A program made the translations under genes and the position numbers. DNA of 64,000 nucleotides, taken from assembly GCA_036345935.2 (NCBI GenBank), contig JADWOT020000003.1, positions 11,361,091 to 11,425,090 of the forward strand, in the 5' to 3' direction. The notes under the pieces were generated by a model. That model was not told the DNA's origin. It saw nothing but the letters and a program-made list of their open reading frames with translations, and searched no databases. Below, one piece after another: positions 51,425 through 63,550 of the stretch. Source of the stretch: Taenia hydatigena (taxonomy: Eukaryota > Platyhelminthes > Cestoda > Cyclophyllidea > Taeniidae). The first letter of the stretch is position 1; each line of letters begins with the position of its first letter.

Positions 51425-52749
51425 AGAAGAACGTTGAAGCCATCCAGTTTTGCGACCCATTCTGCTACACAGAAGGAGCTGAACAGTTCCGTAAGTGTAG
51501 CCTTGCCTTGTCATGCCTTGCCTTCTCGTTCAAATTCATTTTTCCCTCTGCATTGCGCAGCGCCCATCTAATAGCTGATGACGACTTTACTTTGCCTACT
51601 GCATTTACTAAGACATTGAAGCGATGAGCGGAAAGACGTTCGAATCCCATAGCGTACGTAGATTGAGTAGTGTGGCGTTGGTGTGGTGACAGAGGTGTGA
51701 GAACCCAAACTACAAGACGAGCTTATACACACGTTGTAGTGATGCCCCAATCCGTTTCTACCTTGGACATCCTCAATTCGCATGGTGGCAATTACCTAGT
51801 CGTGAGGAGTCGCATCGCTAAGGAGGATTCCAATCTCTCCCTCTTGGTTTCAGTGCCCCCTTTTGGTAAGAACAAGTAACCCATGAGCACACATCGTCTC
51901 AATGTCGTATGCTTCCACCGTTTGGTGTATCTTCTCTACTTACAAAGATGACTCGACTGCAAATGTCCTGTTGTGCTTTTGTTTGCTTTAGTTTTCCCGC
52001 CTCCTGGACCATATCCTGTCCTGATTGTAGATTACTTTGAAGATGATGATGGTTCGTCATCTGAGTGGCTTGTGCACAGTTGGTCTGACGGAGGAGATGA
52101 CAACTCAGGTGGATGTACAGCTGGAAGGCTTAAATGTAAGCATCTAGTTCGAGTGTGTGTGCATGAGGATGAAAGCAGACGTGGTGCTTGGTTACCGAGG
52201 CAGATAAGGAACGGAGAGGAAGTGGAAATTAGCAGTATCGAGGATGGCAGCACGATAGGGAACGAAGACGGGAGTAGAAATGGAGAGGAGAAGGATGGAA
52301 AAAAGAAGGAAGAAGAAGAAGAAGAAGAGGGGAAGGAGGAGGATGAAGAGGAGGTCGAAATGAAGGAGGAGGAGGAGGAGGAGGAGGAGGAGGAGAAGGA
52401 GGAACCATCCATCAACTGTAAAACTAGGTGGCATTCTCCTCAGAGTGTACCTTCATCAATCCTATCAATTGCAGCTTATGCAATCATTCATTCGTTCGTT
52501 CATTCACTCTTGAAGTGTCAAGTCATACACCTCGTCCATGACGGCAATAATTGCATACACGTATATCAAAGCACCAACTCTTTGAAGGTAGACGAGTACG
52601 CCGCGGATGCGGTGATGCATAAGGCGTCTGACAAGTGCAAGTCCTCCTCCGCCGTGGATGATGCGCCTTGTGTCGCAGTCTTCCATCCATGGGCTATATC
52701 TGAAGGTCTGGCATCACACCTACTGCAGCAGACTGTGTGTGCCGCCTAA
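51375..52749 (+). CDS. Acidic-protein gene, at least three exons (partial)
   Basis: Exons 51375-51490, 51740-51865 and 51992-52135 have good GT/AG ends and matching phases (all junctions phase 1; exon 1 opens in phase 2, so an upstream exon is missing). The first has a Glu run followed by FCDPFCYTEG. The second reads ILNSHGGNYLVVRSRIAKED...SVPPF. The third reads FPPPGPYPVLIVDYFEDDDG...LVHSWSDGGD. The third exon either ends at a GTAAGC donor or stays open through a long Glu/Lys-rich repeat to a stop at 52749. The folded-looking core is not one I recognise. The gene sits entirely between the arms of the inverted repeat. Confidence 0.5.
51397..51426 (+). repeat. (GAG)n microsatellite in the acidic gene
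   Basis: Ten consecutive GAG/GAA codons in frame, encoding the N-terminal Glu run of the acidic protein. Length variation here would stay in frame. Confidence 0.85.
52305..52403 (+). repeat. (GAA/GAG)n imperfect repeat
   Basis: About 100 bp of GAA/GAG triplets with a few interruptions, open in the frame of the acidic gene, giving a Glu-rich run with Lys and Asp. The complementary strand reads as an artefactual poly-Ser or poly-Leu frame. Confidence 0.85.
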
Positions 52750-54539
52750 GAAGCTCCTAGTGCTCCTTGCTAAGGCTCCATTCAAGCGCAAAACCAATCA
52801 CGGCAAGATGAACCAGGTCATGCATGCGATTTTAACGCACTAGCCGATGTGTGCAGCCATCCGGGCAGCGCTCTCGTCGTATGACTTTGGTCGTAGCACT
52901 GGAGTTGTAGCCTACGCCGGTTAGGGTGTGACCCATGCTGTTGCCACCCACATATGAAGACTGTGTACACCCCTATACTGCTTTACGTTTCGGTGTAGCG
53001 GGTCGAGGTTCCATGCACCACCATGCTAAGACACTCTACCTCATCCATTTTGTCGAAATAGTGCGTATTGCAGAGCTGGTGTTCCTAATTTATCATTGCT
53101 GTTCAAGAGAATTGCCTTGAACGCGCACCGAGAAAATTACCAGCCAGGCTTTGCTGCTGATCAACTCCGTGTCAATATGAAGAGAAGTAGGAGCACGACG
53201 CCAACTTGGTTCTATCTTCGCTTCCTAGCTCAAGCGATACCCATTTCACAGTTTGCGGACCATAATTATTGTTTTGCAGCAGTACCGACTGCATCGCACA
53301 TGCATCGAAGACAACCACTAGTCATGGTTTAATTCCAATCAAACTTGCATCAAAATGGCAAGCAAATGAGATGCAGCGGCCTCCTCCGTCTAAGTCAGTC
53401 TTTCATCTTTATACCTTTCCATCCACGAATCCATGCGTGCAATCATTAAGGCCCATTCCATCCATTAAGTGTACTACCACCATTAACTACTACCTGCACA
53501 TTGTGAATAAAGCTCTAATTGCATATAATACTTTTTAGTGAAGCTTGTTGCCTTACACCATTGAAATTACAAGGATTCATTCACCTTACTGAGCACAAGT
53601 GCCGTAAACAACTAGCAAACCCCTTATGCTAGAGCCAAATAGACAACTCATCAGTCTATGTATATTGATGCATTAGTGGTCTCCACGTGTCTTCTCCTTT
53701 TAAAATTCATGCAAACATGCAAATCATGGCAAATTACTGATTCCGTCAAAGAAACACGCAAATCTTGTTGGTCACTACTGAATAAACATAGTTGCAGACA
53801 GAAGGGTCAAGTTAGTGGCTTATTTGAATCGTACTATTGGAAGGTTTGTGTGACTGGTTGCAAAACAAACTGCACGATATAAACTGTGATCGAGGTGGTC
53901 ATGTAAAAAGATGGCATCTTTTACAAAATTACTCCAAGTGAATGCCACTTAGCCAAGACGAAGCAGTCTACCTTCTCTCCTCATAAACACTGCTTGGAAT
54001 TGGACTTGGTGATAAATATGTGTACTAATTCTATGACCACAAAAAACACTAGTCAGTGTGGGCGGACGTGCCAGGCCCAGCGTGACCAAGACGTGAGTTC
54101 TGAGGAGGTTGTAGCAACGCTGCTAAAAGCTATCTTACACCAGGCAGCATCAGTCGTACAGCCACAATGGCGCCGCGTCACTTTTGTGCTAAGCATAAAA
54201 TAAACAGGGAGAGGGGAAAGAACAAATGAGGAGATGGCTAGGTGAGGGACTAAGCAGAGGATTCGTTAAGAAGGGATCATCCATTACTTGAAAGAATCCA
54301 CAAGCCGGAAGTGGGAAAACAACTACTCTATACCCCCAGAGAGATGCGAAATCACTTGTTAGTAAAAGGCCACGAACTGTCAATCAGGAGGGCAAAATAG
54401 ACGGTCGAGGAGTGAGGCAGTAGTAGTGTGCTTTGGGCCATACAAACATAAAAGGAAGAGGCATATTTACTGCCAACGCATAGAAGGACTGACAGACCAC
54501 ACCGGAAATAGTCGAGGCCGTGCAGACCGAAGAACCTGC
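52750..54539. other. No supported gene
   Basis: Further exons of the acidic gene may lie here, but no candidate had both good splice ends and a convincing reading. No repeats were seen. Confidence 0.35.
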
Positions 54540-54639
54540 TTTGAAGTAGGTATGTCGCCGGTCAACTGTCCAACCCGACTATCATAAAGTAGGCAGCACC
54601 TCATGAATTACTTACGAGGCTACAAGGTGGTAACTCAAT

Positions 54640-54850
54640 TCCTCTTGGTGATATAAATGCGGTTTTTAGTGGCAACTTCAGCCACTTGACCTGCTCATTA
54701 CATTGTATCCGGAGTTTCGTCATCTCCACTAATTGTAGGCAAAATGGGCAGGAATGGACGATATGAATTAATATTGCACAGCTTAAGGCTGCAGCTACTG
54801 ATGTCAACCTAAACAAAGATTAATCACTCGCTGTTCAACATGCCTCCGAG
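54640..54850 (+). repeat. Third, degraded partial copy of the gene Y 3' end
   Basis: The segment ATTGCACAGCTTAAGGCTGCAGCTAC and the sequence around it align with the last exon and 3' flank of gene Y in the right arm, same orientation. The reading frame is lost: the conserved tail codons are followed by different bases. It shows that gene Y was duplicated at least three times locally. Confidence 0.5.
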
Positions 54851-55223
54851 CAACTTTTGCTTTGTCTTCTATAGTCGCAAAGACGGTACCTCTCATTGGC
54901 ATAAGTTACAAGCCCCATTTGGGACAGCTGCACACGAGGCCCAACCTGATTGCAAGCAATTGAGGCACGCAGTTGACGTGGCTTTAATGATCTTTGGGCA
55001 GTAAGGTCTCACCCATGCAGACATCCATGAAGCAGAGACCCTCCCTCGATCACACATTGGACTCGGATATTTATCAGAGGAGATGGCAAAGTTTATCCTT
55101 TCAGGTTGGTTTCACTTGCCGCAACCACCAACGTAGCGCCCAGCGCCTCTCCTGACGCGGAACTGCAACAAACTGAAGTTGTGTGTGCGAGTGCGTGCGC
55201 CGCATCTTATCGATTCGCTAAAC
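54851..55223. other. No gene seen
   Basis: Short spacer between the third gene Y remnant and the right inverted-repeat arm. It contains a GT/CG-rich stretch near 55.18 kb (GTGTGTGCGAGTGCGTGCGCC). Confidence 0.4.
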
Positions 55224-56147
55224 GGATAACCAATGCGCAGCGACTTCGCAGCAGATATTCTTATCGACCGATCAATTAGTCAACACGAACAAGTCAGCAA
55301 TGAGGCGCATTTGGAGAGCACAAGCCAGCATCGAGGGGAAAGGCCTTTCCATTTAATTACTCTGCAGCTTGTACACGCCTATTTAGAGAGACTTTGAGTT
55401 ATTGATAGGGCATTGTAAGCCCAACTACCGTAATCGAGCAGGAAGAAAACTGGTAGATGCAGCACGTGTTACTAAGTTTATGCAAATGCTGCATTGTGCC
55501 TGGAACCAGTCCACCTGGTAAAGGCAATACGGCTACTCAAGTGACCGTAACCAAAGCCACCAGTCCAACAGGCAGTCTCTGCGTTTGCATTTATGTTTTT
55601 CTTATCTCATCTTATCTTCGGGCAGCAATGGGGAGCTACGCATCAATTTTGCACAGCTTAAGGCTGCAGCTACCACTGTGAATTAGAGCAGAGAATAATC
55701 ACCTACTAATCAGCATACCTCGACATGCATTTCGACTGCTTCCACTTTCAATTTTGTGTTTCAATTCTACCCTCATACAGTGGATAGGCTAAATTACTTA
55801 CATGGAACGACACTGGGAGGCTATTTTAACAATGCAATTTAATACATCCGCATGAGAAAAGCAGAACGTTTTGGCCTTTGAAGTCAGAGTTTGTATGAAG
55901 GGAGTAAAATGAGTGATAATGCGGTGAAGTGACTTTTGAGATGAGTGGTTACAGCAGCACCGTTTACAGTGTGGTGGTTGATGGTGAGGCTGACACCCGA
56001 GTGAGAAGTGAACCCATGGATAATAAGTTTGTTGTGTGGTGTTCGGCGATAATTATGGAGGCGAAAGCGGATGCTCTACGATTATAATATCACCGTTATT
56101 GATTGCTTTTAGGCGATGCAAGTGGAACCACGCCCACTGTATGTCGA
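55224..56147. repeat. Right arm of the 0.95-kb inverted repeat
   Basis: Reverse complement of 49101-50080, slightly shorter because of deletions (one of about 20 bp in the 3' flank near 55.93 kb). The 5.1 kb between the arms holds the acidic gene and the third gene Y remnant. Confidence 0.75.
55280..55681 (+). pseudogene. Inverted-repeat gene Y, right copy, broken
   Basis: Exon homologues at about 55280-55459, 55470-55563 and 55627-55681. The first has at least two stops (after KGLSI and after LYTPI) and its donor GGTAATGG has become GAAAACTGG. The second and third remain open and end with the same 17-residue hydrophobic tail as the left copy. With the first exon dead and its donor lost, this is a pseudogene, though the tail exons are recent enough to be almost unchanged. 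Confidence 0.6.
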
Positions 56148-56344
56148 CGTAATTAACCAGCCCTAGTTCTTCGTCTTCTCACTTTTTATTATAAGTTGCC
56201 TATAATCCTCAAACGAAAGTACGCAAAACAAAAACGGTTCACCATTAAATTAGGATACCTCTTAATTTTTAAACGATGTGCTCGAACTTACCCTTGCGCT
56301 TACCAGTTCGCTCCGCTAAATTGTTGCATTTTGAATGATGTAAA

Positions 56345-56545
56345 ATTAAAAATGTCACTCCAGCGTCCAGAGGCTCCCTTAAGGCAAAAGAAGGCAAAGT
56401 GGCAGGGTAGAATACATATATATTCACCGGACAGAGGGAAATAGACTGCTGGCATGGCCCGGAGGCCAGCCCACGCAGCTAGGGCAGCACGGCCACCTCT
56501 GTGATCTTGACAGAAACCGGCAAAACTAACAAACAAAGTACTACA
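56345..56545 (-). mobile_element. Solo-LTR-like repeat, copy 3
   Basis: On the minus strand it starts TGTAGTACTTTGTTTGTTAG at 56545 and follows copies 1 and 2 (CCTAGCTGCGTGGGCTGGCC, GCCATGCCAGCAG, CTTCTTTTGCCTT). It continues past the point where they diverge and may run to about 56290. A GTAAGCGCAAGG sequence just beyond could act as a splice donor, a feature that could let a transcript starting in the repeat join downstream exons. The 78-codon minus frame spanning it (56300-56536) is a by-product of the repeat. Confidence 0.6.
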
Positions 56546-59500
56546 GTCACATCATAGGCTCACGATGATAAAGGCTGTACTGAATTATTGAACAAAAATG
56601 GGATCAAATCTAATGGTGATTTCTAAAATTATTCAAAATTTAAATAGGCCTATTGCTGTGGTAGTATTTAAATTTATATTATTTTGTTAGTAAAAAAGTA
56701 CATAAAATCTTATTAGTTATATAAAAATTTATCAAGTTAATCACTTTGAATAAACACTTATAAGCCGCAAGAGTTGACCGGGTTGTACAATTCGCTGGTA
56801 TGTTTGAGGTATGCTAAGTGTGATTTAAGTGTTGTTTTTTTTTTGCTCGTGTGGACTTAGACTTTACATTTAAAAGGGAATTTGCGAGGAGGAATGTATT
56901 GGGCTCTCGATGCTGCAAAAGTAATGTTGGAAGGCTCATTAGGAACGCGGCTTTCATTCAATGCATTCGATGGATGCATGAATTTGGCACCGTTGCCGTT
57001 TCATGCTCAAGAAATCCAAACTCTCTCAAGTACTTGGTGTGCTAAACCTAGGCGAGTTGAAATTCGAACATCAGGAGGAGGTTTGGGAGGTGTGAGGGGC
57101 GAGTAGTTTTCAGCTTCCTGGTAATAATGTCAGAACTAATGCGGACAATTCGGACACTGCTTCATTTGCTCAAAGTTGGTCTGGATATTAAGGAGTATTA
57201 TCCGAACATACCGTTTGGGCTGGGTTTTATTGTTGATGGGAGATCAAGTCAACTGGGCATAGCAAAGCGAGCTGATTGCTTTATGAGAACACATTCCCGA
57301 ACATATTCGGCAGAGCAGTCGATTTTGGTGGTGCTTACTCCTGTAGGACCAGTGCCTTCAGCAACCTCAAAGCCTGGGGTAGGTTTGCCAGATTAGATGT
57401 TGTGAGTGGCGTTAAGTTGTAAGTGTTTGACGTCTCAATGCAGGGCATTTTTGGCATTTTAATACTACTTCATTACAATAGATGTTAGGGTTGATTGGTG
57501 TTGCTGGCTTCTAACAGATAGATTTCCCCTGCCCTCCCAGTACTGGACCTTTCTTTTACCTTGTCTGTTGACTATTTTAGGAAGGCGGGAATGTGGATGA
57601 GATGTCGTTGGTGGGGTAATGCTGATGCGCCGTCCTTCTACAAACAGGGTGCCAAACTGTGGACGAGAGCGTCGGTCTGTGTGCTTGAGATTAACTCTTG
57701 TTTGGTTTCCGCAGACCCCGTCGCCAGTCTCAACGACGTAGCGCACGTAATGCTCTTTGACAGGTTTACCCATTGTCTCTGACTATTGTTGCTGCCGCCT
57801 CGTTGGTCGCTGGGCGCCCTGTTCCCTTTCCGCTACTGCAACCAACACTGTCGCTCTTGCTCAGGGATCCTTGCGTGTTTGCAAGGCGTGCCACTACATC
57901 TTCGTCCTGTATGCTTTGGGCGTCTTTCCGTGTCTTATTCAGCATTGGTGTTTATGCCTCATGGTTGGTGAGCATTCGTCACATCTGTTTTCCTTTGCGC
58001 TGCTTCCATTGTTTAACGAGGTTTGGTTAGTTTGTGTGAGATTGTTCTTATTACTAGGCGTAGCGTTGTTTCTCACTTTGCCTCAAAACGAAGTGGTTTG
58101 GCTAAGATTGCGAATTGGTGGAGAATGATTGCTCCCAAGGGATAGTTGTTGCTGTCATTTATTGAAAGGCAGTTAAACTTGTCAAATCTTCGGTGCTGGT
58201 TGTAGTGTTCTCAGGAGAATTGAACATCTGCCTCGTGGTAGTCATATTTATCTCTAAGGCTGATAAGGAAGAAAGTGGAGCATAAACTGTGACGTTTTGC
58301 CTGCTAGGCGAAGGGACAAGTGGGAAGTGCGACTACATTTGTTTACTGAGTAGTGGAGTGCTTCCACGGGGACCTTTGGTAAGATGACGCGGGTGTGAAA
58401 CAGCGCCACCTCACTGCCAATGCCATGGTTCTTGGTAGTTCATTGCTCACTGCGGTGGGTGCGTCACTCCTAGAAGTTGGGGTCCATTAGTTTATTTTGC
58501 AAGCAGTCCACCTATTAATGCAAGGTAGATTTGAAGGTTATTTCGAATTTTGTCAAACTGCTTTGCAGGATCGTTTAATCTCTAAAAGAAACGTGTAGCG
58601 TACATGATAGTGCTGACTGGTTGCTTTACATGACTTTGTTCTGTCCTATCGTGAGTACTTTCTTTCCAAGATGAATCAATGTCTCTTTGGTTCATTTTAT
58701 TCCCTCCCTGCAAAGTGACTATTGAAGACATTTGTGACCCTGTCATTGGTAATTTCCTCTTCTGTGTGAGGTTGAAAATTGTGAAATATTTGGTCCAAGG
58801 TCTCTTTAAGGACAGGGTAGGTTTTAAGACAAAATGTGCATGTAGTGTTGGGTTGTTTTATTCTGGTTCCTTCCCTGTCGATCTTGCTTTCTCCTAAGTG
58901 AACTAAGAGTTTGCAGAGCATTAGTGAGTCGAGACTGGTGTTGTTGCCTTGACCTCGAATCTCTCCTTCCATCATCTCGGATCCTTCAGTGTGGGTGCAG
59001 TGTCGGGCTGGATTTATTTAGGATGATGTGGTTTTGCAATCCACTGGCGTGAGTTTTGTGCTCATGTGCTAAACCTATCGTTGGAGCCTAATTGCGAAGC
59101 TGATTGGTGTGTGCGACAAAGGGATTGGCTTTGATTGAATGCGTTCACCGATGTTTGGAATTCGGTTAAGACAGTGTCGACTGCTGCGAGTAATCCGTTT
59201 TCATGTCAACGCGCTTGTGTTGCTTTTGTACTCTCAGACAAGAATTTGTAAGCATTCTTACGCGCGGTTCATAACGGTTTGGAACTAACGGTTTTACCGT
59301 TTACTTAGCTATCATTTGACCCCCCATGTGTGAGTGTCATGTTTTCACCGTACGGTCCATTGCTTTGCACTACTTGCTCTGCAGTTTAATCTTGCTCGTT
59401 GATCGTGGAGAATAACTGCATTTGAGATTTTGTAGATAACATTGCCCTAATATGTAGGTCAACAACTCATTTTCTAGTTGCCACCGTAGGCAACCTACTT

Positions 59501-59681
59501 GGCATCCTGTGTGTTGCACTTGGGGCTCTCTGAAGTGTTTGGCAATCTCCAAGCAACGTGCGTTGAGGGGTCGCAATGCAACCGTGTTTTTCGAATTGCT
59601 CGCTGATTGGTGTAGCACTACCAACAAAGGACGAGATTTGCAAGGAACTCAGAGGTATTGAACTCTCTACAACACTGCACG

Positions 59682-59701
59682 GTGTGTGTGTGTGTGTGTG
59701 C
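59682..59701 (+). repeat. (GT)n microsatellite
   Basis: Ten uninterrupted GT units within the G+T-rich region. Confidence 0.85.
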
Positions 59702-60296
59702 ATAAGGAATGTTTCTTCTTTTCTCCAATTGTAGTGTGCATCAAGTCAGAGTGGGATTGTTAGTTGTACTGACATCACTCCCAATAACTTTCATTCACTC
59801 AACTACCTTCTGTTGTCAGTTGGACATACTCAGTGAGTGGATGAAAGTGGAGAGCAAAGGCTGGGTCGGCGGAGATGCACTGCTGCGGGGCACGTGAAGT
59901 GCAGTGCCGTGATGAAATTCACCTCGAGTGTAGAAGACCGAGTCAGTGTCGCGAGCGACGCTCAGGGTCGTCCACTCTCTACCGTCCCTGGTATGATCGA
60001 CCTGGTTGCGACTCCAACTCTTGCTACACGTCAGTTTCCCTTCACTTCCTGTCTTCCTTATTTGCTCTTCCTCTGCCGAAAGTCGATGCCCAATTTGTCG
60101 CTTAGGTTAGTAGTATTGGTGCAGTTAGATGATTAGCTTCTTTAACCTAATGCTGGACAGACGCGAGTGCGATAATCAAACGACAGCTCTTCAATCATAG
60201 CATTCATAGCCGACAAAGTAGAGACCTGAAGGCCTTCAACAGGCACTTATCACAGAAGGGAATACTTGTTCTACACTGGATGTGCATAGAGAATCA

Positions 60297-60562
60297 CTAA
60301 TAGTTGAGTAATATGTAACGGTTATCTTCGTCACGGCTGGTTTGCACGTTCTGCACTGGGACAAGTAGCCGCATCTGTACTTGGTTGACCATGCCTGCGA
60401 CTGCATTGGTGCGGATATGGGAGGCTAGAATGTGGAAGACTTCATTAATCTCGATGCGGCTATGCACCACTTCCACAACCTCATCCTCGAAAAGCTGGAC
60501 AAACTGTGGAGTATCAAGCTGGCCAATTTGGTCAGAACGCCTCGTCGCTTTCACCTTCTCGA
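60297..60562 (-). CDS. Candidate 3'-terminal exon, unknown gene
   Basis: On the minus strand a good acceptor (CTAATCCTTGCAG) opens an 88-codon frame to a TAG stop at 60297. The reading is balanced and protein-like (FEKVKATRRSDQIGQ, FVQLFEDEVVEVVHSRIEI, LLVPVQNVQTSRDED), unlike the low-complexity frames around it. The family is not recognised. The preceding 125-codon minus frame (60578-60955) might supply the upstream exon. The plus strand is also open here (60432-60794), so the strand assignment is uncertain. Confidence 0.3.
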
Positions 60563-63550
60563 ACTGCAAGGATTAGGTCACGGGGTAGACAACACCATGC
60601 CACCTCCATATTGTTGTTCCAATGCTCTGGTACTTCTCGATGCATGTGTGGGCTTTTGTGGCGCGGTGGTCATTTGGCATAGAAATGCTGACAACGAAAG
60701 CACGGTAACACGACCCGATTCTTTTTTACATTGGATCGCAACACTCTTACTGTTATGCAGTGTTCGTCCGTTTGCGTGCCACCCTACACCGTAATCCAAT
60801 GTTTTGAAATTGCTAGCCTGTTGAAACACGTTGGCATTGTGAATGTTTTGTGGAGGCAGCATGACTTGTAGGGATCCTTTCGTAGAGTTTGATGGGAAAT
60901 CATGCACTAGTGGTTTTCTGTTTGGAGAGCGTTTTGTTCTACATGAGTAAGACAACGTTGGATGGTTTCCATGCCTTTTCCCATGTTAGGGTTTTGTTGA
61001 GCTTCTCATCATTTGAGTTATCAGGACTGTTTGTTAATGTTTGCAGACACTTTGTTGGCGTTTCTATGACCATTTTAGTAGTTCATTGTGTCATGTTACA
61101 GGTGAAAAGCTGAAAAGTATGCATTGGATGGTATGGAGGCTGGGATCCCGATGTCGGGGACTCATTCGTTCCTCTTTCGACAGCGCTTCAATGACCTGTG
61201 TCCAGCTGGAGCCTGAGGTTTTTCGTGGTTATTAATCACAATACCGAGTTGCTACGAAAGCAGTTGAGCAGACATCTCAGTGTGTGGCCTGTATTTTGAT
61301 TGATGTTGGTAAAATGTGTCTGGAGAAGATGGTGCAAGTGCCGATTGAGCGACAAGCAATAAGGTGTCTGCGTTAAGGCCGATTGATGGATGGGCCTGAG
61401 AGGAGTCGTTTAATCGGTGACACAACGCGCTCTTATGCGCTCAGGCGTCGAGTGTTAGCTGGTCGATGAAAGTCGAAGGTGGGTTGCTTTTTTATGAGGA
61501 CTTGTGACTCCGACTTAGTCCTTTTGATGAGCACCATGGCAAACTTAATGAAGACTGTTTTCTGGATATTCCTCTAGCCTCTCGATTGGAAGGAACATGG
61601 AGGAGTCTGAATGGATCACAAAGGTATGACGGCACACTCAACCGCATTAATACTACCCTTTGGGGATGGTAGACATTTGTCGCTTTGGAGGAAAAATGAG
61701 GTGGATCGTTTGAAGGCGCTGGACGATCACATAATGCCTAAACACAGTTCTTGTTGCACAAACAGAGCAGGCATTCTGTGTGCTCCCTTCCATCTTACAT
61801 TTTTTCGAGTATCTATAAGTTCTCATGTGTACGTCTTTCGTCTTTTGTGAGATGAAAACAAAGGTAATATTGTGCACTACAAATGTGTGACAAGGTTGCA
61901 GAAGGTGTCACTCTTCTCAACGATGTCTTACTGTCACCGCTTTCATCGATGTTGGCGAAAGGCGCCACCACTTGTAGTCGTGTGGATTGGTATAAGGACT
62001 TTCACGATAGCATTTGTGTCCATGTGGTGGCTATGGTGATTGTGCCATTGGAGAGTCGCTTGTGCGTGCAGTGAAGGACGAAATTGGCGTTGGAAGTAGG
62101 TTGCTAGACCTCAAAGCAATTCGGTGTGGGGTTATTGAGTGTTGAGTCTCTAAAATAAATGACATTTCCTTTAGTGCCCAAAGTCTAAGACAAGCTTAAG
62201 CCCGAATCATGGGCTCCATGGAAGTATGTAGTCGAAGCATTGGTGTGGTGTAGTTCCCTCACTAAATGCACGCCATTTATAGCAGGAAGGTTTTGGATGC
62301 GTCACTTGTTGAAGACATTTGTCATCAGTGCATTTTTAATGCTATGGTTTGCTCCGAGAATGCATGCCGGTTTCAAGTAAATAGCACACAAAGCAGATCC
62401 ATTGGTTGGTGAAATTGGAGGGCAAAAGTTCTCGCAGTAGTAGTCAGATTGAAGGCATAAGCAGGTGCGTTCTGTTGATTCAAGAGAGAATGTGCTATTC
62501 TCTGTTAGTCATATTAGAAGCCATCGAATCAGGAGGTGTTGCCTCACGTTTCCTTACGCTAAAATTGAAATATAATATGCTTATGCAAAATGTAGTGGAG
62601 TGGTTAGTGGAGTGGGTAATGAAACTCTGTGTAGTGATTGAGGAGGAATGATTTGTAATGCAGCGACCGAGTGTGCGAGGCTTGAGGCAACGCGAGATCG
62701 CACGAAGCTACTGACGCTTCTTGGCCATGAAGTAGACTAGACAGCTAGAGGGGTTGGTCTCTTTATTGAAGACAACCATTCCATTATTTTAGACACATGA
62801 GGTGGTCTACAAGTGTCATTGTAGGAGGCGGGGTCTGCAGACGGTTCCTCCCTTTCCTCCTCTTCCCTTCATCCACGCTTATCATGAGAGGGTCGGTTAC
62901 TTTTGGACATCTTTATGATAGGCTGGAAGGTGATGTGTCGTAACTATGTTGAGGAGGCTAGGAAGACGGTGTGTCGGTCTCTGGAGAGCGATCACGGTGC
63001 TGCACGACCAGGTTAAAATTGTCCTCTTGACTCTGGTCTACAAAGCGCATTCAAAGACCACGAGTATTGCACAGCTCTCCCGTTGGTTGGTAGGTTTAGG
63101 AGTCCTTGTTTGGTTCATGCAGTCCCAAGCACTCCTTCCGTCTTTACGGATGGGATGCTGTTCTAGTCCAAATTGGTTTTGGTTTCGCATACCTTGACTT
63201 GGATGTACATCAACAACGGACTCACTGCATCGATTCCGGAAGCAGAAACCGTGTTCAAACAACTCTACTGACTATGTGTGTCTGTGCCCGAGAGGAGCGT
63301 GCATGACGTGAAGTAAATGTGAGCATTATGGAAAGGACCTGCTCATCGACTTGTAGAATGGAGACATGAACAGAGTGACGGAGTCATTCACTCATTATAC
63401 GGGTTTGAATTTAGCAGACTTTGGGGCCAGATTGCTATTCACGTTGGTGACCATGTACTCGAAGTAGAAATGATTGCTTTTATGCGGTGCTTCCCACAAG
63501 AACTTTGTGCACACTGCTAGGGAACAAGCTCATCAAGAATGCAACAGCTT

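Larger units (their letters stand above)
56850..63550. other. Long G+T-rich (plus strand) region without a firm gene
   Basis: From about 56.85 kb the plus strand is visibly rich in G and T and poor in A and C for almost 7 kb. This produces long spurious hydrophobic, Cys/Phe/Val/Leu-rich plus frames (for example 57757-58128) and Thr/Pro/Gln/Asn-rich minus frames (58697-58975). I find no recognised protein in it apart from the weak minus-strand exon candidate listed separately. Confidence 0.5.

Noticed and set aside
51326..51571. Arg-rich plus frame over the (GAG)n tract and Ser/Leu-rich minus frames at 52032-52434
   Set aside because: These are alternative frames of the Glu-coding triplet repeats in the acidic gene.
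57757..58128. 123-codon hydrophobic Cys/Leu-rich plus frame
   Set aside because: Overlapping frames in the same strand are open with similar composition. This is the expected product of G+T-rich DNA, not a membrane protein.
58697..58975. Reverse-transcriptase-like minus frame
   Set aside because: A few residues recall retroelement proteins, but no catalytic motif, no neighbouring domain and strong low-complexity bias.
63038..63310. RNase H-like retrotransposon remnant on the plus strand
   Set aside because: One frame shows a loosely similar AVLVQ string, but neighbouring conserved acidic residues and flanking domains are absent.
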